Positions 26,850 to 37,457 are shown, counted from the stretch's first letter. The stretch: 64,000 bases of DNA from Mangrovimonas spongiae (GCF_003944795.1 NZ_RWBG01000005.1:124001-188000), one strand, 5' to 3'. Notes: generated by a model from the sequence alone, not told the origin. Numbers and translations are program-made.

Positions 26850-26881
26850 AAAAAAAAGCGCTTAGAGAAGCGCTTTTTTTT
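26850..26881 (+). terminator. Bidirectional terminator between the barrel gene and bshA
   Basis: AAAAAAAAGCGCTT, loop AGAG, AAGCGCTTTTTTTT. A perfect stem with a T-run on both strands, suited to the two convergent genes. Confidence 0.92.
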
Positions 26882-26893
26882 ATGATGTAAAGT

Positions 26894-28033
26894 TTATTCT
26901 GAAACCACATATTTAGATAAAGCCTCTTTATATATTGTTTCGTATTGAGGAACAATCTCATGAATATCAAACAAAGCAGCTTGTGCTTTTGCTTGCTGTT
27001 TAAATTGTTTTAAAGTCGTTTTCTCTTTAAGTATGGATAAGGCATTTTTAGCCATATCATCAACATCGCCTACAGGACTTAAATAACCAGAAACACCATG
27101 TTTGTTAACTTCTGGTATGCCCCCAGAGTTGCTTGAAATAACCGGAACACCTGCTGCCATGGCTTCTAATGCTGCAAGTCCAAAACTTTCGGTTTCTGAG
27201 GGTAAAATAAACAAATCAGAAAAGCATAAAATACGATCAATTTCGTTACTATTACCTAAAAACACCACTTGATTGCTTATACCTAACTCTTCACAAAGTG
27301 TCTCGGCTGCTTTCTTTTCAGGTCCTTCTCCAACTAGCATTAATTTAGCAGGAAGTTGTTGTTGTATTTTATAAAATACTTTTATAACATCTGGGATACG
27401 TTTTACTTTTCTAAGGTTGCTTATGTGTGTGATAATGAGTTCGTTGTCTTGCGCCATCATAGCGCGTTGGCAATCTGTGAACGCTTCTTTTTGTTTTCCT
27501 ATGTCGATAAAATTGGTGACTACATGAATATCATTTTTAATATCAAAAAGTCGTAAGGTGTCTTTCTTTAAACTTTCGGAAACTGCTGTAACGGCATCAG
27601 ATTTATTAATGCTAAATGTGACGGCGGTTTTGTAAAACGGGTGACTTCCCACAAGGGTAATATCGGTACCATGAAGTGTGGTAACAATAGGTACATGAAT
27701 GCCTTCTTCTTGAAGCATTTTCTTCGCCATATAAGCAGCATACGCATGTGGAATAGCATAATGAACATGCAAGACTTCAATACCATGAAGCTTAACCATG
27801 TCTACTAATTTACTTGAAAGCGCTAATTCATAAGGTTGATAATGAAAAAGTGGGTATTTAGGAACATTCACTTCATGAAAGTGTACATTGTTACTTAATA
27901 GCTCTAGCCGAACAGGTTGTTTATACGTTATAAAGTGAACTTCGTGACCTCTTTTTGATAATTCTATCCCTAATTCGGTAGCAACAACACCACTTCCGCC
28001 AAAGGTTGGATAGCAAACAATTCCTATTTTCAT
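26894..28033 (-). CDS. bshA: Bacillithiol synthesis glycosyltransferase BshA
   Basis: GT4 glycosyltransferase joining N-acetylglucosamine from UDP-GlcNAc to L-malate, first step of bacillithiol. Characteristic start MKIGIVCYPTFGGSGVVATELG, then GHEVHFITYKQP, VHYAIPHAYAA and LHGTDITLVGSHP. The C-terminal sugar-nucleotide site is LPSETESFGLAALEAMAAGVP (about 275-295). 379 aa is normal. Bacillithiol protects against electrophiles, metals and nitrosative stress, linking it to the MarR/pirin and Rrf2/RIC genes of this window. It lies 10 bases after the GH3 fusion gene and is probably co-transcribed. Confidence 0.95.
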   Translation of the reverse strand: MKIGIVCYPTFGGSGVVATELGIELSKRGHEVHFITYKQPVRLELLSNNVHFHEVNVPKYPLFHYQPYELALSSKLVDMVKLHGIEVLHVHYAIPHAYAAYMAKKMLQEEGIHVPIVTTLHGTDITLVGSHPFYKTAVTFSINKSDAVTAVSESLKKDTLRLFDIKNDIHVVTNFIDIGKQKEAFTDCQRAMMAQDNELIITHISNLRKVKRIPDVIKVFYKIQQQLPAKLMLVGEGPEKKAAETLCEELGISNQVVFLGNSNEIDRILCFSDLFILPSETESFGLAALEAMAAGVPVISSNSGGIPEVNKHGVSGYLSPVGDVDDMAKNALSILKEKTTLKQFKQQAKAQAALFDIHEIVPQYETIYKEALSKYVVSE

Positions 28034-28043
28034 GTATTCGTTT

Positions 28044-30962
28044 TTAATCTATTATTGCTTCGTAAATTAAGCGTTGAATTTCAGTTCTTATATTTTCGCG
28101 TAATAGTCTATTTCTACCTGCTTTTGGGTAGGTTCTATTAGCCAAAAAGACATATACTATTTCTTCGTCTGGATCGGCCCAAGCATATGTTCCTGTAAAC
28201 CCAGAGTGTCCAAAGCTTGTCATAGAAATACACCCACAAGTTGGTCCTACATCGCCTAATTGAGGTTTATCAAACCCTACGCCTCGCCTATTATCTTCAC
28301 TACAAAAATAACAGGTGTTGAATTTTTCTAGTGTTTCAGGTTTTAAATAGCGTTTACCACCATAATATCCTTTTTGTAAATACATCTGCATGATTTTAGC
28401 CACATCGTTAGCATTACTAAAAATACCAGCGTGACCACCTATTCCGCCTTGCATAGCAGCACCCATATCGTGTACATAGCCATGTACTTCTTGATAACGA
28501 TAATAATCATCAACTTCGGTAGGAACTATTTTATCTCCACTAAACTTAGTATTTGGGTTATAGGTTGTATAATTAGCTCCTAAAGACTTGTAAAAATGAC
28601 TATCTGCTAGCTCACTTAAACTTTTATTGTAGTGCTTTTCTATATACTTTTTTAAGATATAATAAGGCAAATCGCTATACCTATACTTAAGTCTATCTAG
28701 TAGATCACTATCTTTAATTGTTTTTTGAATAGAATCCATATAATCCTTTCTCATATAGAGTTCTTTAGCTACTTTAACGCTAAATTTCCCTGACGCTTCA
28801 TTACGATAATATGCTGCACTTGGTTTATTAGTTACAGAGTCTAAAGTGGCGTAATAAAATGGTATCCATGGTTTTAGTCGTGCGTAATGCGATAGCATTT
28901 CTTTTATAGTGACATTTTTTTTATTTGAATTGGCATATTCAGGTAAAATCTTAGATAGTTTTGTGTCTAAAGAAATAATCCCATTCTCTTCCATTTCCAT
29001 AAGCAATGGTAACGTGGCTAAAATTTTGGTTAACGAAGCTACATCGTAAACATCATTAAAAGTAACGCTTCGGGAATTTTTACTATACGTGTGTTTTCCA
29101 AAATTTTTATTATAAATGACTTTACCTTTTCTTGCTACAAGCAATTGAATACCTGGTGTCATTTCTTCTTTAATGGCATAATTGGCAACCGAATCGAGCT
29201 TTTTAAGTTTTTCCGAACTCATTCCTACGCGTTCTGGAGCACCATAACTTAGATTTAAAATATTATTATACATAATACCGTCTCCAGCATTAAAACCATT
29301 ACCTACAGTAACAGGTAATGTTCCTTTAGCTGGTATGGCTCCAAATAATAATTGGGCAGATTTTTGTTGGGCTATTTCGCTATTTTGATAGCTAACAACA
29401 ACACTTTCAAAATTCTCTACGGTTGATAAGTCTAGTAAAGCGTATGGTTTTACAAAAATATCGAGGATGACATTCTTTGTTCGTGCCAATTCGTATAACC
29501 AAACTAATTCTTTATTTTTAAATGAGCTACTCTTCCAAGGATTGGCGTTAGAACGATGAAATCCAGCTATGACAGTATTGTATCCTGATAGCTTTTGTAA
29601 TAAAACATCTAAATTATCGGCAGAAATTTTATGAACTTTAGCATATTTTTGGAGTTCTTTAAAAAATACCGACCCATCATCGTCACCAAAACTGACATAA
29701 GCAATATGCTTATCTTCAAGTTTACGAATAGGTAAAATATCGTTTTTGTTTTTTAAAACCGTAATCGCGTTTTCAAAAAGCTTTTCGGAGAGAACTTGGT
29801 CTTCAATTCGGTTTAAATCGGAAACCAAATTATCTAAAGAAATAGGTTTATAGCGGTTTAATCCTACTTTGTATTTTGCTTTTAGTATTTTTTTAACCGA
29901 ATATGCTAAGCGTTCTTCGGTAATATCACCATTTTTATAGGCTTCAGCAATTTTATCAATAGCTTTTGGAACATTTTCAGAAATTAATAATACATCATTT
30001 CCTGCTAAGAAAGCAGCCAGATCTATATCGCCAGGTTCGCTATAATTTGCAGCACCTTTCATATTTAAAGCATCAGTAAATATTAGGCCTTCAAAACCTA
30101 AAGAGTCTTTTAAAATCCCTGTAACGATAGGCTTAGAAATAGATGACGGATAATTGTCTCTAGAATCTAAAGCAGGAACATTTAAATGCGCTACCATAAC
30201 ACTAGAAAGTCCTTCTTTAATCAAGGCTCTGTAAGGGTATAATTCAACCGAATCTATACGCTGTTTGGTAAAATTAACAGATGGTAATGTTTTATGCGAG
30301 TCGCTCTCGGTATCGCCGTGTCCAGGGAAATGCTTCGCGTTAGCCAAAACTCCAGCGCTTTGCATACCTTTCATAAAGGCTAATGCTTTTTCGGTAACAT
30401 TGTCTTTATTTTCACCAAAAGAACGGTTTCCTATAATAGGATTTTTAGGGTTAGTGTTAATATCTACTACAGGAGCAAAATTAAAATGTACCCCTAAACG
30501 GTTGCAGTGTTGGCCTATGTACTTTCCGGTTTCTTCAATTAGTTTAGGATCTTTTACTGCACCTAAAGTCATATTCCAAGGAAAAGCGTAGGTAGAATCT
30601 AATCGCATGCTTAGTCCCCATTCAGCATCCATACCAACCAATAAAGGAATTTTAGATGCCGATTGAAGTCTGTTATTTAACTTCGCTTGACGAATAGGGT
30701 CGCCTGTTGAAAAAATAACACCACCTATAGCGTTGTTTTTAATTTGTTGTAAAATAATATTCTCATGCCTAAGTCCTTTATCAGAAAATACTTGAACCAT
30801 GAATAGTTGTCCTATTTTCTCTTTTAAAGTCATATTATTATACAAACTATCCACCCATTTGTTTTGTGCCTCTGGATTGGTTGAAGCTAATGGGTTCTTT
30901 TGTTGTGAAAAACAAAATGTAAATGATAATATTGAGAGTAGTAAACAGGTTTTTAAACGCAT
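28044..30962 (-). CDS. Secreted GH3 (NagZ-like) glycosidase fused to a serine beta-lactamase-like domain
   Basis: Signal peptide MRLKTCLLLSILSFTFCFSQ. Residues about 35-370 are a glycoside hydrolase family 3 domain with the NagZ motif KHFPGHGDTESDSHKTLP and the likely nucleophile Asp297 in TDALNM. A GH3 C-terminal region follows, then a serine hydrolase domain (about 600-970): SxxK in SLTK (Ser643), a YSD in place of YxN, and the HSG motif in FGHSGFTGT. It may trim N-acetylglucosamine from muropeptides and cut a peptide or ester bond in the same pathway. This fusion is widespread in Bacteroidota. It precedes bshA by 10 bases. Confidence 0.9.
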   Translation of the reverse strand: MRLKTCLLLSILSFTFCFSQQKNPLASTNPEAQNKWVDSLYNNMTLKEKIGQLFMVQVFSDKGLRHENIILQQIKNNAIGGVIFSTGDPIRQAKLNNRLQSASKIPLLVGMDAEWGLSMRLDSTYAFPWNMTLGAVKDPKLIEETGKYIGQHCNRLGVHFNFAPVVDINTNPKNPIIGNRSFGENKDNVTEKALAFMKGMQSAGVLANAKHFPGHGDTESDSHKTLPSVNFTKQRIDSVELYPYRALIKEGLSSVMVAHLNVPALDSRDNYPSSISKPIVTGILKDSLGFEGLIFTDALNMKGAANYSEPGDIDLAAFLAGNDVLLISENVPKAIDKIAEAYKNGDITEERLAYSVKKILKAKYKVGLNRYKPISLDNLVSDLNRIEDQVLSEKLFENAITVLKNKNDILPIRKLEDKHIAYVSFGDDDGSVFFKELQKYAKVHKISADNLDVLLQKLSGYNTVIAGFHRSNANPWKSSSFKNKELVWLYELARTKNVILDIFVKPYALLDLSTVENFESVVVSYQNSEIAQQKSAQLLFGAIPAKGTLPVTVGNGFNAGDGIMYNNILNLSYGAPERVGMSSEKLKKLDSVANYAIKEEMTPGIQLLVARKGKVIYNKNFGKHTYSKNSRSVTFNDVYDVASLTKILATLPLLMEMEENGIISLDTKLSKILPEYANSNKKNVTIKEMLSHYARLKPWIPFYYATLDSVTNKPSAAYYRNEASGKFSVKVAKELYMRKDYMDSIQKTIKDSDLLDRLKYRYSDLPYYILKKYIEKHYNKSLSELADSHFYKSLGANYTTYNPNTKFSGDKIVPTEVDDYYRYQEVHGYVHDMGAAMQGGIGGHAGIFSNANDVAKIMQMYLQKGYYGGKRYLKPETLEKFNTCYFCSEDNRRGVGFDKPQLGDVGPTCGCISMTSFGHSGFTGTYAWADPDEEIVYVFLANRTYPKAGRNRLLRENIRTEIQRLIYEAIID

Positions 30963-31118
30963 AAAGATATTTGGGTTTTAATTCAATTAAAATAAACTAA
31001 AAACTGTGCCAAAATAATACTTTAAGAAACAATTTGGTAGGACTTTAAGATAGTTTTATTAAGAATTAATCAACTACCATATATCTATTTTATAAATGTC
31101 TTTTGTTATTTTTGACTT

Positions 31119-31520
31119 ATGAAATCAATATTAAATACTTTTTCCGTTTTTGGGGTTAGTTTTTTGTTGCTAACCAGTTGTTATAATTCTAATCGTGATT
31201 GTGCTGATTATAAAACAGGTACATTTGAATTCACCTACATAGAAAAAGGTGAAGAAAAAACAGCTACTTTTGTAAGAACAGAAGCATATAGTATTGATTA
31301 TATTGATAATAAAGCAGATTCTTCATCAATTAGATGGATAAACGATTGTGAGTTTATTTTAAAAAAGCTGCATCCTACTTCAAATTTGGAAAAGAAGCCT
31401 ATCCACATGAAAATTATTAGTACAACTAATGATTCCTATACATTTGAATATAAATATGCTGTTGATGATTTGAATAGAGATAATAAGAAAATGCGTGGTG
31501 TGGCTAAAAAAATAGATTAA
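31119..31520 (+). CDS. Small lipoprotein of unknown function
   Basis: MKSILNTFSVFGVSFLLLTSC is a lipoprotein signal (Cys 21). The mature part of about 112 residues is beta-rich (GTFEFTYIEKGEEKTATFVR, SIRWINDCEFILKKLHP, KIISTTNDSYTFEYKY). Some databases label this group topoisomerase IV, which is a neighbourhood artefact; nothing in the protein supports it. It lies 1 base upstream of the TerC gene. Confidence 0.75.
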   Translation: MKSILNTFSVFGVSFLLLTSCYNSNRDCADYKTGTFEFTYIEKGEEKTATFVRTEAYSIDYIDNKADSSSIRWINDCEFILKKLHPTSNLEKKPIHMKIISTTNDSYTFEYKYAVDDLNRDNKKMRGVAKKID

Positions 31521-31521
31521 G

Positions 31522-32313
31522 ATGTTAGACTTTTTATTAACCGGAGATGCCATTATGGCATTATTAACCCTTACATTTCTAGAAATTATTCTGGGAATAG
31601 ATAATATTGTTTTTATATCTATTGCAGCAAATAAGCTGCCTGAGCATCAACGTGGTAAAGCTACAAATATTGGGTTGTTGTTAGCGATGGTTCAGCGAAT
31701 TGTTTTGTTGTTTTTCGTCTCATTTTTAATTGGTTTAAAAGAGCCTTTTTACACTATTAATACAGATTGGCTTCATATAGCTATAAGCTGGCAAGCTTTA
31801 ATATTGTTTACTGGAGGGTTGTTTTTAATTTATAAAAGCACCTCTGAAATACGAGAGAAGGTAGAAATGCCTGATCATGATGAAAAAGAAATACAGAACA
31901 AAAAAATTACGTCCTTATCACAAGCCGTAACACAAATACTTATTATCGATTTTATTTTCTCTATCGATTCTATTCTTACTGCTGTTGGTATGACTAACGG
32001 TTTACATCCTAATCATAACTATGCTTTGGTGTTAATGATAATTGCTGTGGTTATATCTATTATCATAATGATAGGTTTTGCTAATCCAATTAGGAAGTTT
32101 ATCGATTCGCATCCAAGTATGCAGGTTTTAGGGTTAGCCTTTCTTATTTTAATAGGCTTTATGCTTATTACCGAAGCCGCTCACCTATCGCATACATCTA
32201 TTTTTGGTCAAACAGTTGGCGCTATACCAAAAGGGTATCTATATTTTGCTATTGCTTTCTCGTTGTTTGTCGAGTTTATAAACTTTAGAATACAAAAAAA
32301 CAATAGCAAATAA
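31522..32313 (+). CDS. TerC-family integral membrane protein
   Basis: Seven or so membrane segments. Both TerC signature blocks are present: LEIILGIDNIVFISIAAN near 20-37 and IDFIFSIDSILTAVGM near 145-160, with the intramembrane Asp pairs. TerC/Alx/YkoY relatives export manganese or support protein metallation; tellurite resistance is only a historical name. 263 aa matches the YkoY subgroup. Probably co-transcribed with the preceding lipoprotein. Convergent with parC. Confidence 0.9.
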   Translation: MLDFLLTGDAIMALLTLTFLEIILGIDNIVFISIAANKLPEHQRGKATNIGLLLAMVQRIVLLFFVSFLIGLKEPFYTINTDWLHIAISWQALILFTGGLFLIYKSTSEIREKVEMPDHDEKEIQNKKITSLSQAVTQILIIDFIFSIDSILTAVGMTNGLHPNHNYALVLMIIAVVISIIIMIGFANPIRKFIDSHPSMQVLGLAFLILIGFMLITEAAHLSHTSIFGQTVGAIPKGYLYFAIAFSLFVEFINFRIQKNNSK

Positions 32314-32318
32314 ACATA

Positions 32319-34964
32319 TTAAAACAGTGCGGTTTGCCCTTCATCATCTGAGTTATTATCATCAGAGTTACTCGTATTGTTAGTTGAAGAATTTGTTTTT
32401 TTCTTCTCAGAAACTTCTTCTTCATCTACAACATCTATGTCATCTGCAGGTGTATCTTCTGGTGCTTCATAAGGTAATGGATCTAACAAATTAATCTGGT
32501 TCACCTTTTCTTTAGTTAACTGATTTCCAATAGCATTAATCCCTTTTACCGAAATAAACTCTTCAAGGTTAATTTCTTGATTTGGTTTACGGTCTTTTCC
32601 GCGTTCTTTAGTAAATTCTATTTCAGCAATAGGCTTCCAATCGGTAGAAACAATTTCTAGTTGTGTGTCTGGATGTTCGGGTAAAAAGTCCTCTTCTCTA
32701 CCTTCGTTTTCAATTAAAAAACGTTTCACATAATACAACTCTCGTTCACCGTTGTAATATACTACCGAAATAGGTTTTTTAGGTAACCATTTTTCCATTA
32801 CAATCATATCGTCGTCAAAATGAGTAGTTATTTCTGGAACAATGGTTTTAACAATACCAGACTGTGTAATAATTAAAATCCGATCTTCACCTCTAAATTC
32901 GCCTACCAATTCGCCACGTCCATCAACATTTAAACGTTGTACCGTATCATCAAACCAGATTTTTCTTGGTTTTAATGTTGAGACGCCTTTTTCTTTTAGT
33001 TCTATGCGCTTTACAGCGTATTTAGAGACTATATTTCCTTTGGAATTACGTCCTTTAATTAACACATCGGCAAAATCTAGATCCCATTTTAACTTTTTAA
33101 TGCTGCCTACTTGGCGTAGTAATACTGTAACAACTTCTGCTTCTCCATTAGGATTAGCTGAAAAATAATGGACTTTCGAGCCTTTTTTACCGTTGGTTAA
33201 ATCGTATTCACGATCTCTAGTAACAGATGTTACCGCAAAGCGCTTAACATAAGTTGTGCCACCTTTTCCATCTAAATAAATCATATTGTAGATGGTTCGT
33301 TTGTCTTTTTTCTTAAAAACAGCAACATGTATAATATCTTTACCGATAAAGGTTTTGGTGTCTACTTTGGTAACCATCATTTTACCTTCAGCAGTAAAAA
33401 CAATAATATCATCTATATCGGCGCAATCGCATACATACTCGTCTTTACGTAACGATGTCCCGATAAAACCTTCCTTTCTATTTACGTATAGTTTAGTATT
33501 TCTAATAACCACTTTTGAAGCCACAATGTCTTCAAAAACCTTAATTTCAGTCTTACGCTCTTTGCCCTCGCCATAGTCTTTCTTTAAACGCTTAAAATAA
33601 GCTATAGCATAATCGATAAGATGCTCTAAATGATGTTTTACTTGTGCTATTTGGTCTTCAAGAGCTTCTATTTTTTGTTGTGCTTTATCGATATCGAATT
33701 TTGAAATACGCTTGATACGTATTTCAGTTAAACGCGTAATATCTTCAGTAGTTACTTTACGTTTTAAATGTTTAATATGAGGTTTTAAGCCTTTATCTAT
33801 AGCCGATATAACACCGTCCCAGGTTTCTTCTTCTTCAATATCGCGATAAATTCTATTCTCAATAAAAATACGCTCTAAGGACGCAAAATGCCATTGTTCT
33901 TCAAACTCGTTAAGCTTAATTTCTAATTCACTTTTTAACAGCTGAACTGTGTTATCTGTTGAGCGACGTAAAATTTCGGAAACGCCAATAAATATTGGTG
34001 TATTGTCTTCAATAATACAGCATAACGGCGAAATGGAGTTTTCGCAATTGGTAAAGGCATAAAGCGCATCGATGGTTTTGTCTGGTGAAATCCCAGAGTG
34101 TAAATGCACTAAAATCTCTACTTCGGCAGCTGTATTGTCCTCAATTTTTTTGATTTTGATTTTTCCTTTATCATTCGCTTTTAAAATAGAATCAATTAAG
34201 GATGTTGTTGTAGTTCCATAAGGAATTTCAGAAATCTTAAGTACATTCTTATCATGATGTGCAATTTTTGCTCTTACACGTACTTTTCCGCCACGGTTAC
34301 CATCGTTGTAATTGGTGAAATCGGCTTCTCCTCCTGTTGGAAAATCTGGTAAAATTTTAAAGCGTTTACCTTGTAAATGTTTTATAGAAGCATCGATAAG
34401 CTCAATAAAATTATGAGGCAATATACGCGTTGATAATCCAACAGCGATTCCTTCTGCACCTTGAGCTAGAAGCAATGGGAACATTACAGGTAGATTAATA
34501 GGCTCTTTTCGTCTACCATCATAAGAAGCTTGCCATTCTGTAATTTTTGGGTTGTATACAACATCTAAAGCAAATTTAGATAAACGTGCTTCAATATAAC
34601 GAGAAGCTGCGGCGCTATCGCCTGTAAGAATATTTCCCCAGTTACCTTGTGTGTCTATTAACAAGTCTTTTTGACCGATTTGTACCATGGCATCGGCTAT
34701 ACTGGCATCTCCATGCGGGTGATACTGCATGGTATGTCCAACAATATTGGCTACTTTATTGTAGCGCCCATCGTCTAACTCCTGCATAGCGTGCATAATA
34801 CGGCGTTGTACGGGTTTAAAACCATCTTCAATAGCAGGCACGGCGCGTTCAAGTATTACATAAGAAGCGTAATCTAAGAACCAATCCTTGTACATGCCTG
34901 TAACTTTAGTAATGGTACCTTGATCCTCGTTTTGTTCGTTCAAATCGTCTAACTCTTCGCTCAT
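32319..34964 (-). CDS. parC: DNA topoisomerase IV subunit A
   Basis: Type IIA topoisomerase breakage-rejoining subunit. DNA-cleavage Tyr123 lies in AASRYIEARL. The N-terminal winged helix has FKPVQRRIMHAM and HTMQYHPHGDASIADAMV; a long coiled coil (about 430-460) and a beta-pinwheel C-terminal domain follow. The last about 50 residues are an acidic Ser/Asn/Asp-rich tail, which is outside the family core. I call it ParC and not GyrA because it partners the ParE-type gene two genes upstream and lacks a recognisable GyrA box. It overlaps the gene before it by 4 bases. Confidence 0.92.
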   Translation of the reverse strand: MSEELDDLNEQNEDQGTITKVTGMYKDWFLDYASYVILERAVPAIEDGFKPVQRRIMHAMQELDDGRYNKVANIVGHTMQYHPHGDASIADAMVQIGQKDLLIDTQGNWGNILTGDSAAASRYIEARLSKFALDVVYNPKITEWQASYDGRRKEPINLPVMFPLLLAQGAEGIAVGLSTRILPHNFIELIDASIKHLQGKRFKILPDFPTGGEADFTNYNDGNRGGKVRVRAKIAHHDKNVLKISEIPYGTTTTSLIDSILKANDKGKIKIKKIEDNTAAEVEILVHLHSGISPDKTIDALYAFTNCENSISPLCCIIEDNTPIFIGVSEILRRSTDNTVQLLKSELEIKLNEFEEQWHFASLERIFIENRIYRDIEEEETWDGVISAIDKGLKPHIKHLKRKVTTEDITRLTEIRIKRISKFDIDKAQQKIEALEDQIAQVKHHLEHLIDYAIAYFKRLKKDYGEGKERKTEIKVFEDIVASKVVIRNTKLYVNRKEGFIGTSLRKDEYVCDCADIDDIIVFTAEGKMMVTKVDTKTFIGKDIIHVAVFKKKDKRTIYNMIYLDGKGGTTYVKRFAVTSVTRDREYDLTNGKKGSKVHYFSANPNGEAEVVTVLLRQVGSIKKLKWDLDFADVLIKGRNSKGNIVSKYAVKRIELKEKGVSTLKPRKIWFDDTVQRLNVDGRGELVGEFRGEDRILIITQSGIVKTIVPEITTHFDDDMIVMEKWLPKKPISVVYYNGERELYYVKRFLIENEGREEDFLPEHPDTQLEIVSTDWKPIAEIEFTKERGKDRKPNQEINLEEFISVKGINAIGNQLTKEKVNQINLLDPLPYEAPEDTPADDIDVVDEEEVSEKKKTNSSTNNTSNSDDNNSDDEGQTALF

Positions 34965-35449
34965 TGACTCGTTTTATGTTTTTTATTATGCTTAATCATT
35001 TTACTTAATGATTGCTTGATATATTTTCGTTTCTTTTTTGATACTAGTGTCACATTAAAAACGTCTTTTTTGATATGGTTTTTTGAGTTTTTAATGTAAA
35101 GCACTAAGGTTTTATAAATAATATAATTATGACATTTAAAGGCTGATAATCTGTCTTTTTCAAATTCTATGGTTTTTTCGCGATAATTAAAATAGTCTGA
35201 TAATAATAAACCTTTGTTTGTTATTACAACTTTTAGTCCATCGCTATCATATTCGAAATATTTTGAAATAAAATGAACTAAAAACAATAAAACAGCAAAT
35301 CCACCAAAAATGATAGCAAACGTTACAACTGGATCTTTAGTGACATCGCGAAAGGCGTTAAATACGGTTGCCAAAAGTATGGCCAAAACTACCAGCATAA
35401 AATATACCGAGATAATAACATTTTTTACTTTTCCGTTATTGGTTCTCAT
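34961..35449 (-). CDS. Membrane protein inserted between parE and parC
   Basis: 162 aa, unrecognised. Two N-terminal membrane segments (VIISVYFMLVVLAILLATVF and TFAIIFGGFAVLLFLVHFI) are followed by a cytosolic beta-rich domain of about 85 residues (VVITNKGLLLSDYFNYREKTI, LSAFKCHNYIIYKTLVLYIK) that looks like bacterial PH/YdbS-type domains, and a Lys-rich end. It starts 3 bases after parE and its ATGA overlaps the parC start, so it is translationally coupled to both subunits. Why a membrane protein sits there is unclear. Confidence 0.75.
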   Translation of the reverse strand: MRTNNGKVKNVIISVYFMLVVLAILLATVFNAFRDVTKDPVVTFAIIFGGFAVLLFLVHFISKYFEYDSDGLKVVITNKGLLLSDYFNYREKTIEFEKDRLSAFKCHNYIIYKTLVLYIKNSKNHIKKDVFNVTLVSKKKRKYIKQSLSKMIKHNKKHKTSQ

Positions 35450-35452
35450 ATT

Positions 35453-37306
35453 TTATTCCTCAACAATATCTAACTCTACTTTTAGGTTATCAATAATAAA
35501 TTCTTGCCTATTAGGAGTGTTTTTTCCCATATAGAAACTTAGTAATTCCTCGATAGACTTGTCTTTATCTAACATGATAGGATCCAAACGGATGTCTTCT
35601 CCAATAAAAAACTGAAATTCATCTGGTGAAATTTCACCAAGCCCTTTAAATCGGGTGATTTCTGGTTTTGGTTTTAGCTCTTTTATGGCGTTTCTTCGTT
35701 CTTCTTCGGAATAACAATAAATTGTTTTCTTTTTGTTTCTTACACGAAATAATGGTGTTTGTAAGATGTATAAATGCCCTTCTTTTATTAATTCTGGAAA
35801 AAACTGAAGGAAGAACGTAATTAACAACAAACGTATGTGCATACCATCCACATCGGCATCGGTAGCTATTACAATGTTATTGTAACGCAAATCTTCCATA
35901 GACTCTTCTATGTTTAATGCAGCTTGTAGTAAGTTGAATTCTTCATTTTCATAAACAATTTTTTTGCTCATTCCATAGGAATTCAATGGTTTACCACGTA
36001 AACTAAAAACGGCTTGGGTATTAACATCGCGTGATTTAGTGATGCTACCAGATGCTGAGTCTCCCTCGGTAATAAATAAGGTGGTTTCTAAACGTCTATC
36101 GTTTTTTAAATCGCCTAAATGCACACGGCAATCGCGTAGTTTTTTATTATGAAGACTTGCCTTTTTAGCACGCTCTTTAGCAAGTTTTCTAATACCAGAA
36201 AGTTCTTTACGTTCTCGTTCTGCTTGTAAAATTTTACGTTGAAGTTTTTCGGCTGTTTCTGGGTTTTTATGTAAAAAGTTGTCTAAATGTGTTTTTACAA
36301 AATCGTTAACATAAGTACGCACAGTTGGCAAATCACCTCCCATATCTGTCGATCCTAATTTAGTTTTGGTTTGACTTTCAAAAACCGGCTCCATAACTTT
36401 AATAGAAATGGCAGACACCACAGATTTTCTTACATCGGAGGCATCGTAATTTTTTCCGTAAAACTCACGAATGGTTCTTACTAAAGCCTCTCTAAAGGCT
36501 GATAAATGTGTGCCGCCTTGTGTGGTGTTTTGACCATTAACAAAAGAATGGTATTCTTCGCTATATTGTGTTTTATGGTGCGTAAGCGCAATTTCTATAT
36601 CGTCGCCGCGCAGGTGAATAATCGGGTAAATTTTATCAGCGTCGTTAATATTTTCTTCTAATAAATCTTTTAACCCGTTTTCGCTATAATATTTTTCGCC
36701 GTTAAAAACTATGGTTAGCCCTGGATTAAGGTACACATAGTTTTTAAGCATTTTTGCTACATATTCATGACGGTATTTGTAATTTTTAAAAATAGACTCA
36801 TCTGGCACGAAAGAAACTTTGGTCCCTTTTCGTCTTGAGGTTTCATCTAAAAACTCTTCATTTTTTAGTTCACCAAGCTCAAACTCTGCTGATGCCGATT
36901 TGCCATCGCGTGTAGATTCTACTCTAAAATGTGTTGATAATGCGTTAACAGCCTTGGTACCAACACCATTTAACCCAACCGATTTTTTAAAGGCTCTTGA
37001 ATCGTATTTTCCACCCGTATTCATTTTAGAAACCACATCGACCACTTTTCCTAAAGGAATACCACGACCATAATCGCGAACAATAACTTTATTGCCTTGG
37101 ATGGAAATTTCGATAGTTTTTCCAGCTCCCATAACAAATTCGTCTATGGAGTTATCTAAGACTTCTTTTAGTAGAATATAAATACCATCGTCTTGGGAAG
37201 AACCATCGCCTAATTTCCCGATGTACATTCCAGGACGCATACGGATGTGTTCTTTCCAATCGAGTGAGCGTATATTATCTTCGGTATATTGGGTTTGATC
37301 TGCCAT
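35453..37306 (-). CDS. parE: DNA topoisomerase IV subunit B
   Basis: GHKL ATPase subunit. N-terminal ATP site: [24 protein letters not shown] and [14 protein letters not shown]. Transducer region with [27 protein letters not shown] and [17 protein letters not shown], with the closing [12 protein letters not shown]. 617 aa is the short ParE length; GyrB of this lineage is longer (about 645). It decatenates chromosomes with ParC. First gene of parE-orf-parC. Confidence 0.95.
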   Translation of the reverse strand: MADQTQYTEDNIRSLDWKEHIRMRPGMYIGKLGDGSSQDDGIYILLKEVLDNSIDEFVMGAGKTIEISIQGNKVIVRDYGRGIPLGKVVDVVSKMNTGGKYDSRAFKKSVGLNGVGTKAVNALSTHFRVESTRDGKSASAEFELGELKNEEFLDETSRRKGTKVSFVPDESIFKNYKYRHEYVAKMLKNYVYLNPGLTIVFNGEKYYSENGLKDLLEENINDADKIYPIIHLRGDDIEIALTHHKTQYSEEYHSFVNGQNTTQGGTHLSAFREALVRTIREFYGKNYDASDVRKSVVSAISIKVMEPVFESQTKTKLGSTDMGGDLPTVRTYVNDFVKTHLDNFLHKNPETAEKLQRKILQAERERKELSGIRKLAKERAKKASLHNKKLRDCRVHLGDLKNDRRLETTLFITEGDSASGSITKSRDVNTQAVFSLRGKPLNSYGMSKKIVYENEEFNLLQAALNIEESMEDLRYNNIVIATDADVDGMHIRLLLITFFLQFFPELIKEGHLYILQTPLFRVRNKKKTIYCYSEEERRNAIKELKPKPEITRFKGLGEISPDEFQFFIGEDIRLDPIMLDKDKSIEELLSFYMGKNTPNRQEFIIDNLKVELDIVEE

Positions 37307-37395
37307 AAAATTTATATGCGTGAACGTTAGCGATAGACTGCTAATATAAGATATAGTGATATAAAATGAAACTTAGATTTTATAAAGTAATTAAC

Positions 37396-37432
37396 AATAA
37401 AAAAGCCAACATTGTTGAGAACGTTGGCTTTA
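37396..37432 (-). terminator. Intrinsic terminator of ettA
   Basis: On the minus strand: AAAGCCAAC, a 12-base loop, GTTGGCTTTTTT. It lies directly after the ettA stop and upstream of the parE promoter region. Confidence 0.85.
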
Positions 37433-37457
37433 AGAGTCTTATGCTTTATGGGTTTTA

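Noticed and set aside
31522-32313. Tellurite-resistance island (TerC)
   Set aside because: A lone TerC-family gene with no other ter genes; more likely manganese-related.
32319-37306. DNA gyrase gyrA/gyrB
   Set aside because: Short B subunit (617 aa), pairing and order fit topoisomerase IV.
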